In this document: positions 33,708 through 46,000 of the stretch, in pieces
Layout of the letters: each line of letters begins with the position of its first letter
How positions within the stretch are numbered: the first letter of the stretch is position 1
Assembly (NCBI GenBank): GCA_021234155.1
Contig: JAJEKV010000040.1
Location: 4,797,229-4,861,228 of the forward strand
DNA: 64,000 nucleotides
Reading direction: 5' to 3'
Source of the DNA: Isoetes taiwanensis
Taxonomy: Eukaryota; Streptophyta; Lycopodiopsida; Isoetales; Isoetaceae
The notes under the pieces: model-generated
What the model saw: only the letters and a program-made list of their open reading frames with translations
The model's database searches: none
What the model was told of the DNA's origin: nothing
Program-made: the position numbers and the translations under genes

Positions 33708-34507
33708 TGATACGGAGTCATAGTCCGTATCATAGCACGGGGGAGTGGTCCACGGCGCCAGGGTTATGGGGGCATGGCAAAAATATGGCAAAGTTGAACT
33801 ATGGCAAGGTTGTGATATTTAGGATGGGGTCGAGAACCATTGGTTAGAGAAATATCAAGGGGAATCAATGATCAAGCAAAAGGGGCGGACTATTTTGCAC
33901 AAAAAGGCCATAGATAATATCCATATGATAAGTCATATAATCTAATTAAAGGCAAGGAGATATTTTAAGAAAAAGGCAACTGCATGCTAAAAAAGGCTAA
34001 AGTCGCAGAGAGATCTATAAATAGAACCGAAACTTCAGTTGGGCATATCTCGGCAACCAGAGATCGGATTATAGCGATCTTTATTTCGTTGGAACCAGCT
34101 CGGAGTCTAGTTTCCGAATTGGTATGGCACATTTCCTAGTCTAGTTTCCGAATTGGTATGGCACATTTCCTAATTCATCCCGAAAAGGTTAAAAGGTGAG
34201 GGGGTCACAAATTACTGCCATAGCGACTTCACAGATCTGCAATTGCTTTTGTGATGTGTGGCTACGTGGAGTAGCTAGACTAGCCTGGAGGGCCAATAAG
34301 CCAGATATTGTTTGCTCATGGTCTACGCGGAATAGCCAGATACTATTTGCTGAGCCAGTTGCATTGCCATAACCTTGTAGACCCGGTTGGGTGGTTAACC
34401 GTGTTCATCAATGTATTTGTTTGAGATATATGATAATCGGATCTTGTTCTACAATTAAGATGATGATGTTAAGTTGTTTAGCTTCCCATAAGCAATGAAT
34501 CGTATCA
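33708..34507 (+). repeat. 5' LTR of the second LTR element
   Basis: Starts with a 9-bp hairpin, TGATACGGA...TCCGTATCA (33708-33732), and ends ATCA before the primer binding site. It contains an internal 36-bp tandem duplication (AGTCTAGTTTCCGAATTGG) at about 34,100-34,174 that the 3' LTR lacks. Confidence 0.65.
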
Positions 34508-34509
34508 AG

Positions 34510-34522
34510 TGGTATCGTGAGC
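34510..34522 (+). promoter_or_regulatory. Primer binding site of the second LTR element (altered)
   Basis: TGGTATCGTGAGC stands where TGGTATCAGAGC (tRNA-Met) is expected. CAG reads CGTG, the same kind of change seen at CAG sites throughout the second copy of the region, so it may be a base-calling error. Confidence 0.65.
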
Positions 34523-35214
34523 GAAGTTTACGCATTCTTCTAGGAATCTATGGGCTATGGAAACATCACCGGATTTGAATTCCTACTTTTGATTTGAATC
34601 AAAGAAGATGGAACTAGTGGTGGTATTATACTCTAAGGTCATGATTACACACCAAGAATCTTGCAAGTTTGTGCCGCAAGTACGCTTGGGTTGAACTTCA
34701 TCAAAAAAGTGTGTTGGGGCCAAGTATATGAGTGAATCGGGCTTAATCCTTGGAGCGCAAGGCCCAAGTAAGGAGGATTTGACGACCATCGCTGCAAGTG
34801 AAGCCGGGCATCAAGAGCGATAAAAGCTCTGGTGCTTTCGTGGAGAATGCTCAAGCATATTGGGACCTAATTTGTTGAGAACGAAGTTCAATTATTAGGG
34901 AAACTTCTATGATCCTTTGGGGATTATGGAATAAATAAAAGCATCCCCGCTTTGGGATTGTGGAGTCGATCGCGTGGTGATCCGAGAGGCTGGTTGGTCG
35001 TGTGGTATAAATGTTTGACTTTGAAGTCATACTAACACTTGACCTTACTGCGTGTTTGCCTAGTGTTAAGTGTCGGAAGGAACTTTACGTGCAAGTCAAG
35101 GATATGGATGCTAAAAATTTGGATGAATCTCAAATTATTTCCTATGGGACGTAACTTATGGTGATTTTCTTTACGCGGAATAGAGAATAAGAATTTTATT
35201 TCTTGCGTGTACCC

Positions 35215-35735
35215 ATGGTAGATTGGTAATTACGATTGCAACGTAATAAACCTAAACATGGTGCACTAATTGTGAATGCCTCTTGGTAGATCAGTAATTG
35301 TGACTGCAGCACAATAGGCTTGAACAAGAGTGCATTAGATGTATATTTTTGAAGAGTGGTAATTGTGGTGGCAACACAATAGGCCTGATAAAAATTACAT
35401 CAGTATCGCGGAGATACAATAGTTTGGTATCGCGTAGATCACAACGCCCCAAAAATGAACTACCATGTTTAACTAGTACCAAATCATCGAAAAACCATGG
35501 TATATATGATTTTTTATTCATGAATTTATTTGACAGGAGAAAACCACATGATGTAGTGGTTTGCCAAGACTAATAGTGGTTCGTGACGCAGTTATCAATG
35601 GTGGTTCTCAATGCTATAGTGGTTTGCTTAGTAATCGTGGTTTCTAAAGACTAGTAGTGGTTCATGATGTGGTTATCAAACAGTGGCTACCAATGCTATA
35701 GTGGTTTTTTCTTTCATCATAGTTTATGAAATAGT
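35215..35735 (+). repeat. Two short tandem arrays inside the second LTR element
   Basis: Three ~65-70-bp units at 35,215-35,400 (GGTAATTG-TG-GCAACACAATAGGC type), then two ~90-bp units at 35,550-35,735 built on TAGTGGTTCGTGA and CAATGCTATAGTGGTTTG. The clean GTGGTT words give a fragment-like pattern of unknown role. Confidence 0.55.
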
Positions 35736-38630
35736 CTCGTGCATATACTGGGTTTTTTGTTTAACATAGTGATCGTTAATACAATTGATCTTTGATAGGG
35801 TTGAAATGAATAGTACAAAAGATTGCCTCGGTACCACCTCAAGGCCACTGCACCTTATAGTGATCCCCTAGAGAGCGTCCAATCAACTATCTTTATGTTA
35901 ATTATTATGGTTCTCCTTCTATCTCAATTCAATTCGATTCCATTCTTCTCCTCAATTTGATATATACTAACTAATATACCAATATTGATTAGGTTGGCTT
36001 AAATTGTTTATATTGTAAATTTGTAAGCCCCTTGTATAGAAGTTCATAAGATTAAGTTAGACCTTTTGTCTAACTTGCAGATATAATCCAATTATTGCTT
36101 TGTCCATTGTGGAAAGTCATAGAAGTTTAGATGAGTTTAGAGAATGTTTTAGTATGTTATAAGATTCTAGGATTTATCACGAAGGAATGTTTTTGGCTAC
36201 ATGTTTATATTTGGACAGCGGTGACTACAAAGCTGATGAAACGTGGATTATGGATGAAAACTGTCTGGTATGAGTTGTAAGGCCCATGGGGCTGATTCGC
36301 ACGCCGCAAAGCAAGGGTCTGGCCTGATTCACAAGCCCCAAAACATGAGCCTCATCTAGTCGCGCGCACCGAGCATATACGCTAATTTGGGTATGTACCC
36401 TTGACAAATGATGATGCAGATCCGATGCGCTGTAACAAGATTCAACCGCATGTTCAAAGAACTTGCTGAAGGAAAAATTGCACAATGCGAAGATAGCCAA
36501 ATGGAAATCGAACCTAAACCCTAGACCCCCACTTTACCACCCACGCCCCAACCCCACACCCCATGTTAATCAATTCCACCATCCCATCACCTCTGGAATG
36601 GAATCAAATGGAATGGAATCTCACCCTCAAATCTTGCCCATAATCCTATTCCAACCCCCATCCTCAACCACACGAAGGGCCAACAAAGAATGGACCCATC
36701 ACAGTGGAGGGCTAATGTCCCCACCCATGGAAGAGAACCGACCCAATCACCCCAACCCCATGGAGTCCACCAAACCGAGTGCCATCGAGAACCCTGGGAG
36801 TCACAGAGACCACTTGCCTCAAGGGCAAGCAGCCTAGCCACACCCATTGAATCGCCATCAAAGGAAATGGATGGAACCTTCCAAAACCCTCTAATCAATC
36901 ATCATCCTCGGAAAGGACCATGAAAGGGCTTAATCATCTGCAACCTTTGGTCCAAGAGGGCTATCCGTGGAATGCATTCCCCATGGGGACTCATGGAAGT
37001 GGCATAACTTATGCCTTACACCTGGATGACCATACATGATCCATGGTGTGCTGACACTTGAAAGATGACCTATCATTTACTTATGGAGGACCAATCGGCC
37101 CATGGATAAGGTGAGACTCTGGAAATCTTTAATCCACACACCCACAGACAAAGAGACACAAAGCCAGAAAGCTCCCCAGCAATCCCAGATATCAAAGAAA
37201 ATTATCTCTCACTACAAGAAGATGAATAAGCAATGGAATGGAAATCAACTTGTCTTCATTTTGGAAGACGATGCATAAAGGGAATCACATTTGAAAATCA
37301 TTTTGTCAGTGTGGAATGTATCAAATCAATTTGTCCAATAAACTAGTTTGACCCAGAATGGAAGATGGAATAGAATATGGTAAAACTTGTTTTGTGGATG
37401 AATCTTTCCAAGATTTTGATGAATCTTCAGAATCAAAGATTGTTATCCGATGAATCAATGGAAATACCAGGTTCAATTCCACCTCCTGGGATGTAATATG
37501 CTATATACGTTTTATATTCAAATCATACACGGCCTTGTTGAAATGCAAAGCCCTCAACCACAGCACCTATACCATATACAAAACTCTGATGATTGGATGG
37601 ATCATGGAAATGGTTTTACAAATCATCCAATAATTTCTTATTCCTCAACAGAATGTCCAAGAAATCTTCATCTGTTTATGCCAACATCATATAAAATATC
37701 ATGAATATGGATGGAATGCATCAATTTGATGGAAAACCTATAAAGGAAGGGCCACTTATGCCTTCTAAATGCAATGGTTGCATGGACATGTTCATGAAAC
37801 CAATACCAAGTTCCATCGTTCAAAACGTCAGCTGATTTGTCCTTATCATCAAATGCTAAAGACAAGTCTTGCTATCTTGAATGAAGGAACCATTACTAGT
37901 CAACCCATATTTTTGGGAGAAAATTGAAACATTTTCTTGTACAGAACAAACATTAGTTTGAAAAGATTTTAAAATATCAACTCATTAAATGAATCACACC
38001 AAGCTGCACAAACAATTGCACAAATCATCACTATTTAGTAGTTTAACCATTGATGTCAAAACATAACACCAAAGCTATTAGTACATGGTTTGTTCCAGAG
38101 AATAACCACCACAAACCATGATGAACCGTGATAATAAACTAGACAAATCATATATGAACCACCCTAAATTAACCCAACATATTAACCCACAAACCAATAT
38201 TAGTTTAATATATGGTTTCATGCAAAAATCACAGAAACCAATAACAATTAATTCCTTGGAGGCCCTAGACACCGACGCTGAGATACAATAAAGGGTATCA
38301 TGGAGACATCAGATCGCGGAGACCGGCAAAATGCTAGAGTATAAAAAATAATAATGCAATCATGGAGTAAGGACATATCGATCGAAGCACGCCGGATATC
38401 CATAATTGCTTCAGAGCTCTATGGATTCAAAATAATGGAAACATGGAGGTTCCAATGGATCTAAAACAATGGAAACGTGAGAGATTCCAATGGGTACAAG
38501 GCAATCGTGGAAGCACAGCCATATAACCACTTTTTAGTTCACAGTGGTCTAGGACCCCTGCATGGAGCATGGGACCCTGGAGAAGGGATGGACCAAATCG
38601 AACGCATCGACGATCTTGGAGAAGGATGGA
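35736..38630 (+). other. Interior of the second LTR element
   Basis: No polymerase motif found. The stretch 36,490-36,920 is C/A-rich on the plus strand and encodes a Pro/Asn/His-rich frame of unknown meaning. GGAATGGAATC-like words recur near 36,595-36,620. The remainder is AT-rich. Confidence 0.35.
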
Positions 38631-39326
38631 CCGATATCGAATAGTCCAAGATCATAAAGAATGGGAGTATCCAATACTATACGCACATGGCAAAGTTGAA
38701 CTATGGCAAAGGTGATACGGATGAATGGTGAACCATTGGTTAGAGAGACATCAAGTGGAATCAAACGATCACAAAGGATGGACCATTTATACGAAAACGC
38801 CATAGATACATCCATATGATGAAGTCATATAATCTGAATATGAGGATTTTGAGAAAAGGCAATCAGATAAAAAGGCTGAAAGCCCAGAGAGATCTATAAC
38901 AGAACCGAAAACCAGCTAAGTACATATCTCAAACCGAGGCCTGGATTATATGACCCTACCCCTAAAACCGACCGGAGTCTAGCTCCGGAATTCAAGTAAG
39001 TACTACTCTAGTCTCAATCAGATGATATACCAGCCGCAAGGTGATAGGGGGTCACAAATCATCACCATAGCGACTTCATCGATCCGCAATTGTTTTAGAT
39101 GTATTAATGGAGGAAGCAGACTGAATTCGAGGATAATAAGCCGATATTGTTTGCTCATGGTCTAATAGCTAGATATTGTTTGTCGAAATGCATTGCCATA
39201 ACCTCGTGGACCTAGTTGCTAACCGTGTTCATCAATGTATTTGTTTGAGATATATGATAATCGATCTGTCTCTACAATTAAGATGATGATGTTAAGCTGT
39301 CATTCCATAAGCAATGAATCAGATCA
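38631..39326 (+). repeat. 3' LTR of the second LTR element
   Basis: Aligns to 33708-34507 with many differences; ends GAATCAGATCA. The 5' boundary at ~38,631 is inferred from the alignment after GAAGGATGGACC, a possible polypurine tract. Confidence 0.6.
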
Positions 39327-39969
39327 ATCATGTTCTAAATAAATGATAAACCAAATACCTTGGTCTTTGTAAGAACACAATCTTCGGATCAAATTCCAAA
39401 ACTCTTGTATTGCTATTGCAAATGTACCTCGAGGATGCATACCTATTCTAAAGCCTCTTATCCCATCCCATTCGACAATCCATTCCCTCTCATTTGATTT
39501 CATACCAAGAGAAAATCTCAAAGAGCAGATGTGGAGCAGCCAAACCAGATTGTTGTCTTGAGCCATATTTTGCCGGGTGGAAACCCTTCAATGTTCTTCG
39601 TATCACGCTGGCTCATATGGCAATTAGGGGTGTCATCCAAATTAGAAATGGCTAGCTTAGTTTAAAATCTTGTGGTGCCAAGAAACCACACATGGATAGG
39701 TAATTCCAAAAGCAAGTAATTGGCCCGGCATCCCACAGAAAGTTGTGGCAAGACTTACAGCCTGATCCAAGCATTTTGATTTTGAAGGTCAAGTTGTTTC
39801 ATCATTCTACCATTCATTTTACTTCCACCATATTCTTCACAAAACCTGCTCAAAGAGGGAAGCTTAGTCTAAGGAATAAATAAAGGAATGGAACAAGGAA
39901 TAATGAAAAGGGAATATATATAACTCTAAAGATTAATACTTGACCAACTTGACATCTCATTGTTGTAGC
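39327..39969. other. Host flank before the assembly gap
   Basis: A minus-strand open block at 39324-39566 (SNEREWIVEWDGIRGFRIGM) could be an exon but no family is recognised. Otherwise nothing. Confidence 0.3.
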
Positions 39970-39982
39970 NNNNNNNNNNNNN
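39970..39982. other. Assembly gap (13 N)
   Basis: A run of 13 N joins the first contig to a second copy of sequence already present from 3,932 onward. Confidence 0.99.
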
Positions 39983-40130
39983 TTCACATGGGGGCGACTG
40001 CAAGAATCATTTAGTGATGGCTAACTTATGAGTGGAGGGATCGTGAGACAAGGTGGCTTATATTTTATTGGCACCACTCCCAATTGATCCTATCAATAGT
40101 GAAAAAATGCAAATGTCCAAAAAATAGCCT

Positions 40131-40750
40131 TTGGCTATATTTCGAGCTTAAGGGCTACTCGGTTCCAAAGATTGAGAATCTTTTGAAGGCCAATGTGAGG
40201 ATGTGCCGCGATCATATACATGAGCAACTAAAAGTCCCGCTTTACAAATAGACTTACCAAGGGTTTTGCACTAACTCAAGATATTTGCTCAAATTTCATT
40301 AACTTCTTTTGAATTCCAAGTTCTAGCATTGAGATCCATTATGTACTCCAAAAGTCACTTCCTTGTCAAATTTCAGCTGGGATGCAAATGATAAAAGTCA
40401 GATGGTTCTGCTTTTCATTAGCACCAACTCAACTAACGCCCCTATTTATTGTCGTCAGTATAAAGGATGAAATGTATCAAGCCGCTATCCTGAAATGGAA
40501 AAGATAATACCTTGGGAAGTCGGTGCCTTGGGAGGAGGGCATGAGAGCAAGAGTTCGCCGGGGCAAAAGCCTCCATCACAGATCTCCCGTGCCCGAAGAC
40601 CTGCGGATTGTTATAAGACCGTGCCCCTCCGGGTCCAAGTGTCGCGAATCGATTTGCTCTATATGGCTGTCTCGCATATCATTATTAACAGCATCGATTC
40701 AAGTATAATCAAGATAGAGGATATGCACCAAACGAGGTCACGCATCCCAT
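40131..40750 (-). pseudogene. Second copy of the oxygenase-superfamily exons
   Basis: Counterpart of 4127-4703 with frame-breaking differences in nearly every conserved block; for example the GPEGPGLITIR region reads as GPGG with a shift. The hAT right end and GTTCC target are still visible at 40,145-40,170. Confidence 0.7.
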
Positions 40751-41502
40751 ATCAAAAGAAATGATGTTCTACATGCATCCGAAAGCAAGACTTTGTTGCT
40801 CCACCTCTCATAGAATTTCATGGGCTCTCTTCAAATTAGTAAACCCTATCTAGCAAACCCTATTTCTAAATGGCTCAAGGGTCAGATGTCAACGCAGCCT
40901 CCACAAGCTAATTGAGAAAAAATACAATATGGCACATGTCTAAAACCATTGAACAAAAATATTGTGGCTCAATGCGCGTATGTGCACCTAGATATACTCA
41001 ATTAGTAGTCCCCATGCAATACGCCAAATCATATGAAAACCATAGAAAATAGTACAAAACACAAAACCAACCCCTGTTATTATGCTATATACCATCTAGA
41101 AAGATCCCTGATCGTAATAGTGCCGTATGCCGAGCGTAGAGGCACTGCTGGATATCCCAAGAATGCTTCCTGAAACTTCCAAAAGAAGCACAATGCCAAT
41201 GATGAATATTACGATGATCGGAAATTTTGCGCCTCGCGGCTATTCACATCAATGGAGCATCTAGTGTAGCAACACTTAAATCTATGAGTTAGAAACCACG
41301 CAAACTTAGTGTGATACAAAGAAAATGTCTTAATATGTAGACAAAGTCTTCACTGGGACTTGTAGTTGCTTGATGATATACCAGTTGACAAATTCAAGTT
41401 AGATGAAATAGTCATATAGGTTTCAAATTTAGGAAGAATCCCAGACATTAATTTTAGCCAAAATACTAATACGAGAATTTTAAGTAAACATTACTTCAGA
41501 AT

Positions 41503-43030
41503 ATGGCGCCAAGGCTATGGATTCACATCATGTTTCTTCTTTGGGTTGGTCTGCTGGGTAAAGGTATTGACCTAGAAAATTCTATTTTCTCCATCCTTTT
41601 GCCCTGATAAAATTTTCATTGCAGATTTCCTACAAGCATTGATTTGTGGAGCAGTCGAGCCACTCAAGACCAGAACAAGATTTTTTGGCTGCCGGATTCA
41701 GCATTTACTTTAGGGAAAACTGTTTCCTTAAACTGGTTCAAATTCAAATTCAAATTCAGCGATTCAAACCAAAGTACTTCAATTGAGCGTTCTACTACCC
41801 AAAAATTTAGACTATTTATTGACGGGAACAATTGGGCCTTCATCTCCGGCAATTCCAGTGCAGAAAACAGAGAGTTGTGAGGTTATCTGACTCCTCAACA
41901 ATCTGTTCTAAATATTTGTCTGAGGGAGCAAGCACAGGCGGACGTGCCCTTCATTTCTGCTTTTAGAATCTAGACTTCTCCTATATAAGTCGTACGAGGA
42001 GAATAATTTGGGAAAAAATGCCTTTGTTCACTATCTACAGAAATAATTTCTGGGGCAAATTCTGATAAGGTAATTAAAACCAAATATTACTAGAATTTGC
42101 ATCAAAAAATGTAATTTCTAATACATATAGCTTTTTATTTTCAGATATGAAGATGACCCACATGATCGATTATGGAATGTAGTGCCAGAATTGAAGGGTT
42201 TTACAACAATTAATACGAGCAGAACAAACCGAGACGAACATATTTGCAGTGGATCCACCTGCTGCAGTGTTAAAGAGTGCATTTAGGCCAAAAGATTTAT
42301 CAGAGGCGGATTATGAGCCCAATTTGACCATTTCAGCATATGGTTTACATTTCCCTCTTTGTTTTGGGGGATTTTAGGGCAAGGCAAGAAAATGACACTT
42401 GCTCTTTTCGACCTCAATGTGTTTGTCGGGTCTGCTGTGGCCAAAAAAGTGACACTAGTTCTTCATCCTCAAAGCTATATCAATATGGTTTATTGGTTCC
42501 CATTTGCTTCTTCAAAACCAACTAGGACCTTTGAAGCTATCTCTAATCCCATCCAAAAATTCCACATTGCCACCACACTTTTAATGCACTAGAAGTCTAT
42601 GCTGTCGGTAGCACTCTTCCCCACAATCTGCTTCTGTCGCCATCGTTTCCGCCAATGTTGCCACCTTCCTCGTCTTCAACACAATCACCCAGTTCAACAC
42701 CATCACCAAGTTCATCTAGAGAATCTTCTCAACTGACTCCTCCTCACAGTAAGTGCCTTGCCTTTCAATTATCCAAATTAGTTCTATTCATTCACAAAAT
42801 CCTAGTCATTCAATCATCCATAGAATAAAATATTCTAGGAATTTTACATAATGCGCCACATTAAAAGTTAGAATGGCATAATCCCAATACAACATTGTTT
42901 ATATGTTCAATATCTTGCTCTTTTACGAACGATATTTGTTTTATTTCTAGAGAATGGAAGCGCTGGGAGGCATAAACAATCCACTACCATGTTACTTTCT
43001 CTTTCTCTCCTTATATTTTTTAGACTATAG
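41503..43030 (+). pseudogene. Second copy of malectin-like gene B, corrupted
   Basis: Counterpart of 5470-7141. Exon 1 is at 41503-41563, exon 3 at 42145-42748 and exon 4 at 42951-43030. Exon 2 has lost ~100 bp and several single bases, so no continuous frame remains. Exon 4, with its hydrophobic tail and stop, is intact and differs by one codon (Thr to Ala), which supports it being real coding sequence. Damage is more likely sequencing error than gene decay. Confidence 0.75.
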
Positions 43031-46000
43031 TTATTATTTTCGAAAGATAAAGAAAAAGATAAATATTTTAACGTACAAAAATTCCAAAATAATAAAACAA
43101 GAGATGTATAGTAAAATGTGATGGGTACCAATTAAATTTATTCTTCAGAGCAATTTTAGAAGAGAGGTTAACCTGTGGTTAACTTCGACCAACTCCTCCT
43201 CATGGTAAGTGCCTTGCCTTTCAATACATTTACTGAAGTACTAGAAATGTATAGCTTATCCAAATTAGTTCTATTCATTCACAAAATCCTAGTCATTTAA
43301 CCATCCATAGAATAAAATAGTCTAGGAATTTTAGAGTGCGCCATATTAAAATTTAGAATGGCATAATTCCAATAAAATAGAATGAAGGGATCCCAATTGA
43401 GTTGCAAATAACCCACAATAGATGTTCTTCTGACAAAGAATCAATATAGAAAAGCTTTATATTGGTAGCGGGATTATTGATGGACACTTACTGGTATCTT
43501 TCTTGCATATTTTCAGTACCTAGCATACATATTTATCTATTGATATATATATATACAAGTTTTTATATCACATTGGGTCTACTTAACTACAGCTTTTATG
43601 AGCATCCGGGAACAAAAATCCAAGATTAAGAATGGCATAAATGGTAGTATGCCCGGTCTAGAGTCATGAAGTTTTAAGCTAAACTAGAACGTAGCCCTGC
43701 GGATGCCGCATTAGTTGTGGCTGTGTAGAATGGCTAGATGTAAATGAAGTTTGTAAGTGTGATAGAATATTCTAGATGTAGTATGTAGAGGAATGGAATG
43801 TGTATTTTCATACTTGTAATTGAAATGTGATGGGACCCGCCCCACCAATCGCATACGGGTCAAGTCAACTCGAGCGCGGTCGATGACGATGTGATTTGTC
43901 TCATGTTTGTATTTTCGTGAAGTTTGTTTTAGATGGGTTCATTGTGTTAAATGGTTTAACATATGGTACAATTTATTATAAGGACCGTAAGAGAATGGCC
44001 ATTCAGATTGGAAGTTATTTGCATGCGGATCAACGCCGATGCATGTAAGAGTTGATAAGTTATGACTCATTTTGTTTTCTTTTATCTAGTCAATTCATGG
44101 TAAACTTGTTGCTTAAAAAATTTCATGAAACCCTCAACCTAACCTCCTAACCCTAACCTAAACCTATACACATAAACCCCATAACAACTTTGGGATCATT
44201 GACCATTTTTCAAGCATGTGGAGTTAAAAGAAGGGTCATTATATTGAACGATTCATTAAACAAACAATGACATAAAATAATATAGATAGTTTAGAAGCTA
44301 TCATAATGAACAAAGTTTAAACCATATGGATTCGTGGTAAAAAATAAAGTGTAATAAGTAATCAAGAGTATTGATGATAAGATAAACTCAAAAAGTTGTA
44401 AATTTAAGTTCTACTCTAAAAACCAAAAGCCTAAACCCTAAACTAAATCCTAGTGGAAATTTTGCTAATGCTGGACATTAATAGTTTAGGTGTAATAGAC
44501 TTTCATCTTATAAAAAGTTGTTCTCTTAGGTGTGACTTTCATTTTAGAGCATTTTCGAAGCACAAACGCAACCAAATTCATTTCTAAAGCATTTGGTTTA
44601 ACTTGTTTGAGCACAAAAAATATCTTACAAAAATCCTAGTTGTTGACAAACACATAGTGGGAATAACGCGGTTATAGCCAGCCTTGTTCGATGTATATAG
44701 AACAATCTTGTCCATCCTAGTAAACGTGGTGCCCTGTTGCCGCCAAGATAAGCAAAAGGTGTGTGTTTTCAGAAACCTTATGGAATTGTCGGCATAATGA
44801 TGATGATTTTGATTATCTCACTAAATTGAGACTAACATTCTAGGGATTAATAACATCATTTGTAGAATCCTCAACTATTGTGCTTGTTTTCTCATCAAGA
44901 CATGAACTTTTCGATACATTGGTGGATGTCTTGACAATGGTGCATTGGTGTGTTGACAATGAGGCCTTGTCCGTAAATAGTAAAAAAAAAAACAAAAATC
45001 ATGCATGTGAAAAAATTGTCCAGATATGGAAATGGGTCCGAAGGACGATTGCCACCAAACATTGTATGATCTCTTTGCCCGCATATTCACCGATATGGGA
45101 CAAATTTAAGAACACATTTCGTGATTTCGTTATCGTAAGAATGAAGTTGTAATAGGGAGATATTCTAGTGCATGGTCTCCCCGATGAAGTTAGCTATCCA
45201 CATGGCCAAGGGTTGTATATGTTGGTATGTGTGGAAAGACAAAGGCTCAACTGCTTTCTGTGGCCAATTAGTCCAGCCTCTAGCTTGTTGAGGTCACTAA
45301 GAGCAAAGTTTTCTAAGCAAATTAGTTGCTTAGAAGTGAATGAGAATGTTGCACAACAAATATGGGATCGCTATCTTAGTCGATTCTAAGTTGTAGGTGA
45401 TAATGGCCGTAGTGGTCACTTTTCCATGGACCATTCCGGCATGGAATTGTTGTTGTACCATCCCCGCAATACTTGTACCAATGTTTATAATTAATTGAGA
45501 TCTTTATCCTTAAAAAAAGTTCATAAACTTTCATGCATTGAAAACATCCGCGATGAAAGAAAATTCCAGAGTGCAAAAAATCAGATCCCCGCTAATGTTT
45601 AATTTCTAAAACATAATGATGGTTATTTAAACTTTTTGGGTTGTCCGAAGGAAGGAAGGAAGGAAGGGCAAACCTAGCATTTGTTGTCCGGTTTTCATGT
45701 TTTTGTGATGTTGTGCGGCTAAGGTGGGTTGGAGCAAAATCTGTAGAAGCCTCCCCGTGATCGGCGCGCTATTGAGCCGTGAGAGGATGGTGTCATTGCC
45801 GTCGCTTAGTTAAGGGGAGTTGGGAGTCAAGCCGGGCCGCTTTTTGCTTTGTAGCTTGTTCTATATGACCATTTCTTTATGGCGAGGGCCGCTAGTAATT
45901 TTGTTAGAGAGGAACGATTGCACCTATTGTTAGCGCGAGACTATACCTTAGATTAGATTGATTCAACTATGCAATTGATGAAGTTGTGTTTTCTTAATCT

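Larger units (their letters stand above)
33708..39326 (+). mobile_element. Second LTR retrotransposon, ~5.6 kb, non-autonomous or decayed
   Basis: LTRs at 33708-34507 and about 38631-39326 share long blocks such as GGCAAAGTTGAACTATGGC, CCATATGAT.AAGTCATATAA, AGAGAGATCTATAA and ATATATGATAATCG. A primer binding site follows the 5' LTR. Flanks ATTAT (33703-33707) and ATCAT (39327-39331) could be a target duplication with one mismatch. The 4.1-kb interior has no recognisable gag-pol; it contains short tandem repeats and a Pro/Asn/His-rich frame at 36463-36834. The two LTRs differ strongly. Confidence 0.7.

Noticed and set aside
33708-33732. Hairpin TGATACGGA/TCCGTATCA as a terminator or riboswitch
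   Set aside because: It coincides with the start of an LTR; terminal inverted sequence is expected there.
36463-36837. Pro/Asn/His-rich 124-codon frame as a real wall protein gene
   Set aside because: No signal peptide, no repeat motif such as SPPPP, and it lies inside a decayed LTR element; more likely a C/A-rich composition effect.
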